From Sipunculus nudus (lineage: Eukaryota > Annelida > Sipuncula > Golfingiida > Sipunculidae), in the NCBI GenBank assembly GCA_026874595.1, contig CM049315.1:67775916-67839915 (forward strand): a stretch of DNA of 64,000 nucleotides. The letters run 5' to 3'. Position numbers and translations under genes: made by a program. The notes beneath the pieces are model-generated. The model searched no databases. It saw only the letters and a program-made list of their open reading frames with translations, and was not told the DNA's origin. Of this stretch, positions 35,430 through 47,439 are shown piece by piece (the first letter of the stretch is position 1; each line of letters opens with the position of its first letter).

Positions 35430-37088
35430 TTTGAATCTCAATCATTGTTTCATTAATTGTAATGCATCATGATATGTGTCATATTTTAAGATAATACCTG
35501 AATATCTTTACATCACTATTGAGAGGTGTACATAACATCTTACAGGACCTGTCCTGATGTATAAGTATCCATCATGTGCTTAGATTAAAAGTTTCTCAAT
35601 TCAGTACATCAACAAATATATTTACCATAATTCTATTTAATATATTTTAATGAATTTATTCAGAGGTGCACGGTACAATCACCAAGAGTCCATGACATGT
35701 CTCTCATCTCATTGAGAAACACAAGGCTGTTTAGAAAATACTGACTTGTCAACTAATTCTTGATGAGGTCATGGTCTGATATACTGCAAGTTGGCTGCTA
35801 GTGTTCAATGATTTATTTGAGAGAACATTGGAAAAGAAGCAAATGTGTACAAGAGGACACGGTTGTGGAAACTTCAATTCCTGTTTGATTACAGTGGCAC
35901 CTGCAGAAGCTAGCTGTCTGACCGGACTTAGTTTTATTTCCTGTTCTCTGTGGCTACCATGACAAAAAGGCATTGGTAATTGATTCTGTCCATGCACTGT
36001 ATTATAAACGTGAAATAACATACACAAAAGTTCTATCCTGGCCAAGCAAGATTCAGAGGTGGTGAATTATTAAGGATGTCACAATACTACAAGTTCTTCA
36101 TCTACAAGTTCTTCATCAGGAGCTAACAAGTTAATTCAGCATTTCTTTATATATTATAGCTAACATAATAACTAACATATAATAGCTAACATATGCTAAA
36201 ACTATACTGAAAGTTGGAAGAATTTTAAAATGGTAATAAAGTAGAAAAAGAGTTCTCATCAATATGAGAATATGAAAGTGAACTCCCTGGATATTCAGTT
36301 ACAGGTTTCTAGGTCCAACAGTGTCAAAACCTGCCAGTCTAACAGACAGACAGATGGATGGAAGGAAGATGGACTCTGATGAATCACTATAGCTCAGTTG
36401 ACTTACAGTCAGCTGACCTTAAGAAACCCTAGTCATATCACCTCCTTATGATTAATGTAAATTAAATATTGCACCTTCAATGACTGGTTAGTTAATGGAT
36501 GATAATACAGACTCCACAGACTGGCAATTTATTCCAAAGTACATGGCAGGCACATCTGTGAGGTTAAAGAAATTGTAGTTCCATCGAATGCCAAGTTTTA
36601 CAGAATACTATGGTTAGCTTAATTAATATTCACAAGGTTACATGGAGTTTAAATAATTTTTTTTTTCATTTTAGCTAATATGATCTTGAAGATGAACGTC
36701 ATGGTCACTGGTTTTCCAATCCGTGCGAGATATTGGAAGAAACAATTCTCATATCAAATTTCATGAAAAAAATATAGTTACAATGCTATTGGATTCAGAA
36801 TAAATAAAAAAGATGCCAATGATGCCAATGAGAGGGGAGACATAATTAGAGTATGATTTCCTTATAGCTAGCAGGTGTGAAAAAATGGGGCTTTAGCATA
36901 ATTTTAGAAGCAAAAAAAATAACCCTGACCAATTTCATTAATGAATTTTATCTGACTAACCAGTGGCAATTTTTGTATCATGGACAGAGACAACATGACA
37001 ATACATTAATATCTATAATAAATTTTGCCGGACATTCTTCAATGCTTGTGCATGGATAAACTATACAAAGATGCTAAAGAAGTTGATT
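35430..37088. other. AT-rich DNA with one old hairpin repeat
   Basis: At about 36280-36420 lies a fragment ending CTCAGTTGACTTACAGTCAG, CTGACC (decayed hairpin end) next to GACAGACAGATGG. Frames at 35749-36045 (minus) and 36877-37059 (plus) have no support as genes. Confidence 0.5.
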
Positions 37089-37091
37089 ATT

Positions 37092-40000
37092 AACTAGACA
37101 TTTCTTGGCACCGCAGGTGCCAGAGTATCCCCAGACATAGTAGGCCCCCCTCCTACAAGAACAGACCCCCATTTTTAGCAGCATATACTGACACTTGGCA
37201 TATTTATTGTTTATTCCATCTAACGATTCCACAATCTTGTTGAAGATGTTGGTCCTGTGACCTTGATCTTTTAAAAGATGTGTCCTGTGACCTTGACCTT
37301 TGATCTCATAACCCCAAAATCAATTTGGGTCTTGCTTTTCCAATGGGACATATGCAAGTCAAGTTTGAAATCTATACATCAATAAAGCAGGAATTATCAT
37401 CCAGAAACTTATTTTTGGACAGATGGCTCCTGTGACCTTCACCTTTGACCTTGTGACCTCAAAATTGATAGTGTTCTTCCTCTCTTGGCAGGAGAACTAT
37501 ATGTGCAAGATGAAAGATATGAGATGAAATGTTTGGCTGAAAATGCATCCACATCTTTTTAAAGATGTGTCCTGTGACCTTGACCTTTGACCTCATGACC
37601 CCAAAATCAATTTTGGTCTTACTTTTCCAATGGGACATATACAAGTCAAGTTTGAAATCCATACATCAATAAAAGCAGGAATTATCATCCAGAAACTAAT
37701 TTTTGGACATATGGCTCCTGTGACCTTCATCTTTGACCTTGTGACCTCAAAATTGATAGGGGTCTTCCACTCTTGGCAGGTGAACTATATGTGCAAGAGG
37801 AAATATCTGAGATGAATTTTTTGGCTGAAAATGCATCCACAATCTTTTTAAAGAGGTTTCCTGTGACCTTGACCTTTGACCTCATGACCCCAAAATCAAT
37901 TTGGGTCTTGCTTTTCTAATGGGTCAATAACAAAGCCAAGTTTGAAATCCATACATCAGTAAAAGATGGAATTAAAATCCAGAAACTAATTTTTGGACAG
38001 ATGGCTCCTGTGACCTTCACCTTTGACCTTGTGACCTCAAAACTGATAGGGTTCTTCCTCTCTTGGCAGGTGAACTATATGTGCAAGATGAAAGACCTGA
38101 GATGAAATGTTTGGCTGAAAATGCATCCACATCTTTTTAAAGATGTGACCTTGACCTTTGACCTCATGACCCCAAAATCAATTTGGGTCTTGCTTTTCTA
38201 ATGGGTCAATAACAAAGCCAAGTTTGAAATCCATACATCAGTAAAAGATGGAATTAAAATCCAGAAACTAATTTTTGGACAGATGGCTCCTGTGACCTTC
38301 ACCTTTGACCTTGTGACCTCAAAACTGATAGGGTTCTTCCTCTCTTGGCAGGTGAACTATATGTGCAAGATGAAAGACCTGAGATGAAATGTTTGGCTGA
38401 AAATGCATCCACATCTTTTTAAAGATGTGACCTTGACCTTTGACCTCATGACCCCAAAATCAATTTGGGTCTTGCTTTTCAAATGGGACATATATAAGTC
38501 AAGTTTGAAATCCATACATCAATAAAAGCAGGAATTATCATCCAGAAACTAATTTTTGGACATATGGCTCCTGTGACCTTCACCTTTGACCTTGTGACCT
38601 CAAAATTGATAGGGGTCTTCCACTCTTGGCAGGTGAACTATATGTGCAAGATGAAAGATCTGAGATGAATTGTTTGGCTGAAAATGCATCCACAATCTTT
38701 TTATAGAGGTTTCCTGTGACCTTGACCTTTGACCTTATGACCCCAAATTCAATTCCGGTCTTGCTTTTCCAATGGGTCAAATACAAGTCAAGTTTGAAAT
38801 CCAAACATCAATAAAAGAAGGAATTATCATCCAGAAACTAATTTTTGGACAGATGGCTCCTGTGACCTTCACCTTTGACCTTGTGACTTCAAAATTGATA
38901 GGGTTCTTCCTCTCTTGGCAGGTGAACTAAATGTGCAAGATGAAAGATCTGAGATGAAATGTTTGGCTGAAAATGCATCCACATCTTTTTAAAGATGTGA
39001 CCTTGACCTTTGACCTCATGACCCCAAAATCAATTTGGGTCTTGCTTTTCCAATGGGACATATATAAGTCAAGTTTGAAATCCATACATCAATAAAAGCA
39101 GGAATTATCATCCAGAAACTAATTTTTGGACATATGGCTCCTGTGACCTTCACCTTTGACCTTGTGACCTCAAAATTGATAGGGGTCTTCCACTCTTGGC
39201 AGGTGAACTATATGTGCAAGATGAAAGATCTGAGATGAATTGTTTGGCTGAAAATGCATCCACAATCTTTTTATAGAGGTTTCCTGTGACCTTGACCTTT
39301 GACCTCATGACCCCAAAATCAATTTGGGTCTTGCTTTTCCAATGGGACATATATAAGTCAAGTTTGAAATCCATACATCAATAAAAGCAGGAATTATCAT
39401 CCAGAAACTAATTTTTGGACAGATAGCTCCTGTGGCCTTGACCTTTGACCTTGTGACCCCAAAATTTATATGGATCATCCATTATTGGCAAGTGAGCTAT
39501 ATATTCAAGATGGAAGACCTGGGATGAAAGTTTGGCTTAAAATGCATCCACAGTATCTTTTAAAATGCCAGTCCAGTGACCTTGACCTTTGACCTCATGA
39601 CCCTAGAACCTATAGGGTTCTTACTTTAGTGGTTGGCCATACATAAGTCATGTTTGAAATCCATATGGCTATCAACACTGGAGATATCATAAGAGGTGTG
39701 TGATTTTCACCATATATGGCAATATTCAAGGTCAAGGCCACTATCATAGGAAAGGTCATGACCCCAATTTAAATAAGCATCATCCCATAACCCATACCTA
39801 TGTATATGCATAATATAAAAGAAATCTGTCCATTAGTTTTTGACTTATAATGCTCACAGTGCTGTAAGGTGGCAATTTAGGGGGTATTAAACGGCACGAA
39901 AACAAGTAAAGAATAATAGGTGGCGCCACCAGTTTCTGGAACATGACAACCCTATCCATGATCTTCCATCAACTTGATTTTGGGATAAATCCATGCAAAA

Positions 40001-40194
40001 TTTCTTGAGATATTAAAGAATTTGTGTGATTTTCCCCGAAATTGGACCTATTCAAGGTCAAGGACACTCTCCTAGTAAAGGTCATGACCTCATTTTAAAT
40101 AGGCGTCGTCCTCTTACCCATATCTATACATATACCAAGTTTGGTAAAGTTCCGTGAAATATTTTTTGGGTTATCGCGCCAACAAGATTCATAT

Positions 40195-40234
<40 letters not shown>

Positions 40235-40280
40235 GACCGGTATGAAAACATAGTATCCCCCGACTTTGTCTGGGGATACA
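37092..40280. mobile_element. Tandem-core element A, copy 3 (largest)
   Basis: The left end AACTAGACATTTCTTGGCAC, GTATCCCCAGACATAG and the right end GACTTTGTCTGGGGATACA form inverted ends. The core has about eight units of roughly 285 bp, with GACCTTGACCTTTGACCTCA, AGACAGATGGCTCCTGTGACC and TTGGCAGGTGAACTATATGT. These are followed by one GGTATTAAACGGCAC-type unit and the end module with (CGG)13. Adjacent units are also duplicated in pairs (for example 38580-38804 and 39150-39374, offset 570). Frames here (37459-39374) are repeat translations. Confidence 0.8.
40195..40234. repeat. (CGG)13 microsatellite
   Basis: An uninterrupted tract of about 13 CGG units (40 nt) beside the right end of element A copy 3. 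It is the longest and purest of the CGG tracts in the window. Confidence 0.95.
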
Positions 40281-40284
40281 ATAA

Positions 40285-40990
40285 TAAACGACCATTAATA
40301 TTCACAGTGGTTTCATTTTTGCCATGATTTCCTCAATGCAAATATCATGAACATGAAACATTATACATATTTGTTAGTAATTGATACCTGTGCATAGATT
40401 CTCAAGGTTTTTGTATTTTATTTCCAGGTGTTTTTCATTTTTGCTCATCATGCATTTAAATGGAAAAAACATGTTTAACCTTGTGTATAAATGCTTTAAC
40501 TGGAACTGAAGCAGGTTTAACTAATGTGACACATAACAAATTCCTATAGAGATCCATGTATTTTCATCAGTCTATGAAAAAAACTCAGCCATGCAGCGGC
40601 TAGATGTATATTTATCTTAATTGAATAGTCAATATACATTTTTGTTACATTAATCATGAAGGCAGAAGCAGCCTTCAGGTTTTAAATGAGCAGAAAAGCA
40701 TCCTACATATAAATTGTAAAAGTACATTTTTATGAGATGCCCTAATCTATACACGTATCATGTACAGATGTCTGGACTCTGACAGGCACCATTGGAATAG
40801 TAATGAGCACACAACTTATTCAAACATGAGATGGACCTTCTTGTATCACACAAAATCTACTTGATTTTAGAAAGACAAATTCTTGTTCTTCAGTGATCTC
40901 AGCTGATTATAAACGAGATAAATTACTGTTGCCATCAGCCCCCGTCAGCCATCTTTTCTCTTTAACAAAGAGAAGATTTTGCAGGAATGA
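40285..40990. other. AT-rich DNA, no gene seen
   Basis: Unique sequence. The plus-strand 62-codon frame at 40893-41081 is the opposed shadow of the minus-strand exon that follows. Confidence 0.5.
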
Positions 40991-40997
40991 ACCTTAC

Positions 40998-41085
40998 AGT
41001 TTTATCTCGGCAGATACAGCTGCCTCTAAGCGCAGTTCTATGCTCTGTTCCATCAACCCATCCAGTTGTTTTGGAGGATAAGTTT
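40998..41085 (-). CDS. Candidate exon, minus-strand gene
   Basis: Minus-strand acceptor (ATAAAAGCTTTCAAG) and good donor (AAAACT|GTAAGG) bound 88 nt: two bases, 28 codons, two bases (peptide includes PPKQLDGLMEQSIELRLEAA, predicted helical). An alternative acceptor 8 nt upstream (AATAATAAAAG, exon to 41093) would fit the phase left by the best donor of the 41927 exon. The main acceptor fits if that exon uses a GTGGGT donor instead. The 3' phase agrees with the exon at 34152. Protein not recognised. Confidence 0.5.
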
Positions 41086-41093
41086 CTTGAAAG

Positions 41094-41920
41094 CTTTTAT
41101 TATTGTATATTTTCATAGAAACTACACTTGGGAGTAATAATCGAAAGCAGCAGTGTGGATTTATTAATGAAATCCAAAGTTAATGTTTTACCACTGTTAG
41201 GACCAGTTACATACTTCAAATGACATACAGATCAAATGTGTTTCTGTTAGTTGTTTGGTTGGTTATAAACAGAAGCTGATAGCAAGATTGCACTAAAACA
41301 CTACTTGGTCAGAAACAAAATGGCATCTCTGTAATGACAAAATTAGTGTCAACATTTTTAGCATTTCTCAAAAATGTGTAGTTGGGTTTTTAAAAAAATA
41401 GTTATTAAACAGATTTTAAGGCCTACAAAGTGATGATTTATCTGCATATCCCTGTTAAGTTTTTTTGATGTTTTTGTTTTTCAAGGCAAAATGACCTTGA
41501 AGCTACTGGGTTTAACCCCGTTGACTCTCAATGTCCAATTACGCTTATGCTTGTTCAGGGGCCACATCCGTTCTCCATTTAGTTTGATCCAACCACTGGT
41601 TCAATCAAATTTAAGCCCTGAACAGGAGGGCCAAAACCCCTTTTGTCAAAACCAAACACATAACAAAATTTTGGTCAGGGGACCAAACATGCCCTTTTTG
41701 GAGTGTTTACTTTGCATGATCAAATATTGCTGTATTTGCATGTGACTGATGAACTTGACAGACAGATACAAGATTTTTTATTACCTTGGTATTTGGATTT
41801 CTTAATACAATCGATGGTACATACTTTATCCTGTTAATATTGTGAATTATCTTTATGCTTAACAGGTTTCCCTTGCCACATACCATACTTTTCTACAAGG
41901 GAAAATCTGGTTAAATAAAT
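41094..41920. other. Intron-like AT-rich DNA
   Basis: No repeats or further exons supported. A plus-strand frame at 41491-41745 (84 codons) lacks splice or start context. Confidence 0.4.
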
Positions 41921-41926
41921 ACTCAC

Positions 41927-41988
41927 CCACCGCCTTTCACACCAGACAGAGCAGTTATTCGGGGATGGGATACCGCCCTCTCATTTGT
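41927..41988 (-). CDS. Candidate exon, minus-strand gene
   Basis: Acceptor (GCAAAGGATTGTAATCAG) and very strong donor (GGTGG|GTGAGTAT) bound 62 nt reading TNERAVSHPRITALSGVKGG plus two bases. It starts in phase 0, matching the end of the exon at 47347. A second possible donor four bases earlier (GTGGGT) would leave one base. The sequence is more G+C-rich than its flanks. Confidence 0.5.
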
Positions 41989-41989
41989 C

Positions 41990-43780
41990 TGATTACAATC
42001 CTTTGCTACACAAAGCAGTGGTTAAAACATACGGAGATCTGAGACAACTGTGGTGTATAACAGCTGTGTGAGGAATGTACCACCCCATGTAACTGAGAAC
42101 GTGGATGGTGGAACAAACCAATAGGCTGCAACCATTGTATTACAAATTACAGGCCAGATTTTTTTGTTATAACATTTTGTGGAGAATTTGAGAGTAGGAA
42201 GCAACAAGCCAATCAGCAGGTTTTAAGTTCAGCTGAAATCTCCACTCAACAATTTTAAAAACCACATCAAGTGTATATATATACTGTCATTGGCTTCATA
42301 TCTGTGGGGTTAAAATTTTCTATTTTCAATTTTCATTGTTTCACGAGGGTTCATATTGCCTATCTAACCAAACAAAATAATCTAGCAGAGTAATACATTA
42401 TCATATGAATTAATTATATAAGATAATATGGACCATTTTGTGGTCTGTCATTTGTGGTTGATCATTTGAAAAATGTGGTATTATCTGTGAATAATGAGTA
42501 AAATACAAGGTCCATACTTTATTGAAATATTGGTCTTTTGCCATTTGACCTGCCTTTGATGATGGGACCTTTTATTCATGAAGGTTTTATTTTTCCCATT
42601 CACAAACATCACAAATTTGTAACCCTCACAGACATAAAGGCAACCACAGAACATGACAACATATATTGTTTCAAGTCTGTAGACTTGTATCTTGCTTGTT
42701 ACTTATGGCATACATTTAAAAATATACATTTCCTGTGAAAAATGAATATGGAACCAGCCTTTAGTATAATTATTTAGGATGTTTTGATCACTGGCAGCTA
42801 TATACCATGCTGAACATGCAGGGCCATCAGGTGGTGTTTACACTTTCCATGGAAATGTTCTCAATATAACTGAAACCTAGCAAAGTGAAGATAATTTTTT
42901 ATTATTTCATTTTTTTTATTGAAGAAAACTTTTAGGAGGGAGATTTTGTGATCCATAAAAAAAATAAACTCGGCAGGAACTATGACAAATCCATTTATTG
43001 TAAAGTAAGATCACACTACAGAATCTAGTTAATTGAGATATAAATATGAAAATAATGAAATATACATTAAAAGCAAAACAAGAGAAAATAAAAATCATCT
43101 GATAAAAGCACCACTGCTGCAAGCTTGCAGAAAATACCATCAATACATGTTGCTGTTCATGTCAAATTCACAGGGAAAAAAACCCATTAATTTATGTATG
43201 TTAATAAAAAGTCTCAAGCCAGCATGTTCAACAATTTTCTGCCAGCCTCTTTCTGGGGGAGTATTAAATCAATGGCACTTCCTCTTTGTGATCAGTACAT
43301 CACACTTTATCCTTAACTCAAGTCCCAAGGAGAACTTGTTTCTACGTTATATTTCATTCCATGAGCCTTAAGTAATTATCACCAAGTAAGATCAGCTGTT
43401 GTTTAGGGAGGCTTGAGTCTTAGAGAAAGGTTTGCAGCAGGATTTATGTGAATGTTGGGGTGATCAGTAATTTATATAACCATTAGTATATGTCAGAGAT
43501 TTAGCCATAGGATGTGGACAGATTTCTCAGCCACTCACCAGCCTGAGTATGATTAAGGCAAAACTTGAGTGATCACATTCATAAATGAATCTATGACTGC
43601 AAACTGTTCATTTGCCTACACACATGAAATCTAACACGCTGCACTTTTTTAAACTAGAATACGGGTAGTTGATATGTGACTTCATGTATCTGCTGAAATC
43701 AGAGTGATATAGGTGAAGTGAGGCATGAATTTAGTGTTAAGGGGAAATAGAGTTAGATATGTTGCATATTAACATGGATG
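41990..43780. other. AT-rich DNA, no gene seen
   Basis: Unique sequence. Frames at 42022-42207, 42538-42738 and 42916-43371 are AT-rich, with no recognisable product. The 112-codon plus frame at 43033-43371 has no flanking splice signals that convince. Confidence 0.45.
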
Positions 43781-43784
43781 TCTG

Positions 43785-44700
43785 CAACATAAACATGGTT
43801 GAATGTGGTGCCACATGTCATTTTAATGAGAAAGCTATCTAAGATGTATACACAGGCAAAATTTCAGGTGGAGAAGTCAAACGACTGCTGAGATACTAGT
43901 GATTTTCTCCCAGGCAGATAAACAGATAGCTACCTTGCAAAATTAGTTGTAGGTTGAGCAACCAAATTTGTACAATTTGTAGATCGAGCTATGTAATATC
44001 TATACTCATGCAAAATTTCAGGCCTATATGTCAAACCAGTCCTGAGATATGTGCATGGATGTATGGCACACAAACGTAATTGTAGGTGGCACCACCATTC
44101 TTAGGTATGTGTTAAAGCCATCCAAGATCTAGCTATGCATGCAAAATTTGAGGCCAATAGGTCAAACCACTCCTGAGATATGTGGGATAATCATCTGACA
44201 CAGACGGACAGCAGGCCAGAGGGAGGGTCAGAGGTCAGCCCTAAACAGTTAGGCACAAGTTAATATGTGACCCGACAATGGGGCCACGTTTTGGAAAAAT
44301 CGGTCCAGTGGTCTCAGAAGAGATGTGGTGGCAGAATCCAGTCAAAAATGTAGTATCCGCAAAACTTACCTCTGGCGGAAACAATGAACTTTAGTAGATC
44401 TATTTGAATCCAGAGACCATGAAGAGTTCATCAAATTTCTGAACTGATCGAGTTGGAGATCTAGGTCTGGATGTAGTTTTAAAGTCTCCGCCAGGAGGGT
44501 AAGCATATATTCCCATTTGTGTGTTTGTTCCCAACATAACTCATGCAATCATGAACAGAATCCCATGACATTTTCAGGGCACTTCGTGAATGGGCCAATA
44601 TGGGTTGAATAAATGAATGTAAACACTTGTTGGGGATTATATGCCCGAAAGAACCTGGGAATATGGGCCAATTATGGAATGAATACATGGGTTGCTAAGT
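43785..44700. repeat. Mixed repeat fragments
   Basis: Units of the GTAGGTGG type (43920-44200, TTGTAGGTGGCACCACC and CAAAATTTCAGGCCTATATG) run into a family B end (GTAGTATCCGCAAAACTTAC, about 44350). At 44486-44610 there is a piece (CTCCGCCAGGAGG, ACAACATAACTCATGCAATC type) shared with 48991-49110. Confidence 0.65.
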
Positions 44701-44869
44701 AGATCACATTAAGGAATGCCCACATGGCGGAGGCATGCATTCATGAGAATTAATGCACATTTCAAGTTTTTGTCTGTCTGTACATCCTCTAACAGGCCAT
44801 CTGGTAGATAAGTTTAGTACCAAAAGAAAGATAGGCCCTGATGCAAGAAATTAATTAGTATATTACTAA

Positions 44870-46600
44870 TTAATTGTATCCGCCAAAACAGAGTTTTGCG
44901 GATACTATGTTTTCAGCTGCACGCCGCCGCCGCCGCCGCCGCGTAGGTTTCCGGAGAACTCCTCCGTAACCGCTGGGCTGAATTTTACGAAACCCGGGAT
45001 TATGTTCGGGTCACATGTGAACTGCTGCGCCCCAATTTTGTTTTGACCTCTGACCTTTCCTCTGTGCTCTGCGTCCGTTTGTGCGTCTGTTTCCACACAT
45101 AAACCCACATATCTCGGGAACCGTTTGACGGATCAGAAAAATTTTTTTGCACAAATGTAGCCCTTGGAGAGCTTTATAACATACACAAAAAATGGTGGCG
45201 CCACCTGCAACCATGTTTGCACAGTGTCCATCTGTTCGTCTGCCTTAGGTTAAAATCACTCATATCTCTGCAGTGACTTGACTAATTCACCTGAAATTTG
45301 GCATGCGTATACATTCTGGATAGCTTTTCTGAGTTTGTGACAGGTGGCGCCACCTACATTCACGTTTACGCTGCAGACATCCAAGCTCATATCTCGGGAA
45401 CCGTTTGACCGATCAGGAAAATTTTTTTGCACAAATGTAGCCCTTGGAGAGCTTTATAACATACACAAAAATGGTGGCGCCACCTGCAACCATGTTTGCA
45501 CAGTGTCCATCTGTTCGTCTGCCTTGGGTTAAAATCACTCATATCTCTGCAGTGACTTGACTAATTCACCTGAAATTTGGCATGCGTATACATCCTGGAT
45601 AGCTTATCTGATTTTGTGACAGGTGGCACCACCTACATTCACGTTTACGCTGCAGACATCCAAGCTCATATCTCGGGAACCGTTTGACCTATCAGAAAAT
45701 TTTTTTTGCACAAATGTAGCCCTTGGAGAGCTTTATAACATACACAAAAAATGGTGGCGCAACCTGCAACCGTGTTTGCACAGTGTCCATCTGTTTGTCT
45801 GCCTTGGGTTAAAATCACTCATATCTCTGCAGTGACTTGACTAATTCACCTGAAATTCGGCATGGGTATACATCCTGGATAGCTTTTCTGATTTTATGAC
45901 AGGTGGCGCCACCTACATTCACGTTTACGCTGCAGACATCCAAGCTCATATCTCGGGAACCGTTTGACCGATTAGGAAAATTTTTTTGCACAAATGTAGC
46001 CCTTGGAGAGCTTTATAACATACGCAAAACTGGTGGCGCCACCTGCAGCCATTTTTGCACAGCTCTATCTGTTTGTCTGCCATGGGATAAAATCACTCAT
46101 ATCTCGGCAGTGGTTTGACATATCTGGCTAAAATTTTGCAGGTTTATACATCCCTGACAGCTCTCTTGATTTTATGACAGGTGGAGCCAACTGCATTCTA
46201 GTTTATGCAGCAGACATCCAAGCTCATATCTTGGGAACCGTTTGACCGATTGGGCCAAAGTTTTGCATGTGTATAGTTCTCACATAGCTCTTTATCATAC
46301 GCAAAACTGGTGCTGTCACCTGCAACCATTTTTGCTCAGCGTCCATCTGATTGTCTGCCACAGGCTAAAATCACTCATATACATGTAGTGGTTTGACTTA
46401 TCTGCCTTAAATTTTGCATATGTATACAACTGGGACGGCTTTCTGGATTTTGTGGTAGGGGGGGCAACCTTCATACACAATTTGGCTGCAGACATCTATG
46501 CTAATATGCAACACTTCACTCTATTTCCCCTTGCCACTTAATCCATGCCTCACTTCACCCGTTCCACTCTGATTTAGGCGGATACACGTAGTCGCTTGTA
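44870..46600 (+). repeat. 280-bp GGTGGCGCCACC tandem array with hairpin and CGC tract (family B)
   Basis: It begins with a hairpin (GTATCCGCCAAAACAGAGTT, TTGCGGATAC; 44877-44906) and (CGC)7 at 44922-44942. About five units of roughly 280 bp follow, with CATATCTCGGGAACCGTTTGA, AAATGTAGCCCTTGGAGAGC and the perfect palindrome GGTGGCGCCACC about twice per unit (spacing about 140 bp). Units decay toward 46500. The frames at 45344, 45623 and 45903 are the same repeat translated at 279-280-bp steps. It shares its plan with element A: inverted or hairpin end, CGG-type microsatellite, tandem core. Confidence 0.85.
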
Positions 46601-46604
46601 GACT

Positions 46605-47340
46605 ACCCGTATTCTAGTTAAATCTGGCACTGAGCTCTCTCTGTTTTATCAAGTAAATATTTGTACATGAAAAAAATGTATTTTTTAACCCTGTCCCAAA
46701 TAAGCTGGAATTGGATTTAGAATGATATTTCTGGTCATGACAGTAAAATGATATAAAATCTAGCCCACAAATACTGCACTTAATATAGTTTATATTCAAG
46801 ATAATCAATTTTGCTGTGCACATCCTGTTTAAATGACTTTAAATAATCAAGTAACAAGTTTTTTTATTTAAATTCCAATACTCATACTTGATAATAAATC
46901 CCTCATTTCAAACAATGGAGATACAAAAAAAATCAAACATACTTCTCTTGATCTTATATCCAAACAATAGCCTTAAAAGAACCAGTGATAGTTTAAGCTG
47001 TAAGGTTCAATTGCTCTCGACCAAAGGCCCATAAATCAAAACACAACAACAAATTTCCACAAACCTGACCCATAAAATTTACTGTAAAAACAGAAAATTT
47101 AGACAGACCTGCCATGGCAGCGAAGGGCACACTTTGGTGTGAAAGCAGACAAAAATACCACCCTCTATTACAAACAGGAACTCTTGGTTTTATTCAGTGA
47201 CTATAACAGGTTCCTATGATTAAGTAATTAGCTATGGCTGACGAATTTAATTAATCTGGAATTGAGTTAATCATTCACACAACAAGTAATATTCTTTCTA
47301 GGATTTTTTTATCATATGTTGATTAAGTCACTGATGTTAA
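46605..47340. other. AT-rich DNA, no gene seen
   Basis: Unique intron-like sequence. Confidence 0.5.
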
Positions 47341-47346
47341 ACTTAC

Positions 47347-47437
47347 ATTGATGCTAATCTCTCGTACCACTGGATGATTTGGATTCTCCGGGATCAATAA
47401 GTGGCTTCTGATGAAGCAATTTTTTACTCTTCTATCA
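47347..47437 (-). CDS. Candidate exon, minus-strand gene
   Basis: A textbook acceptor (GGGGCTGTTCTCTTCCAG) and textbook donor (ATCAAT|GTAAGT) on the minus strand bound 91 nt: one base and 30 codons, with peptide containing KNCFIRSHLLIPENPNHPVV. The leading T completes CT left by the 34-nt exon at 59214 (Leu), and the 3' side is phase 0, as needed by the exon at 41927. The opposed plus frame is closed. This is one of the best-supported exons here. Protein not recognised. Confidence 0.6.
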
Positions 47438-47439
47438 CT

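Noticed and set aside
37459-39374. Open frames of 61-74 codons recurring on both strands
   Set aside because: They recur with the 285-bp unit and with its 570-bp pair, start and stop at repeat variants, and are open in opposite directions. They are translations of the tandem core.
45344-46118. Three similar frames starting MAPPTFTFTLQTSK
   Set aside because: They repeat at 279-280 bp with the GGTGGCGCCACC array and are disrupted differently in each unit. Not a gene family.
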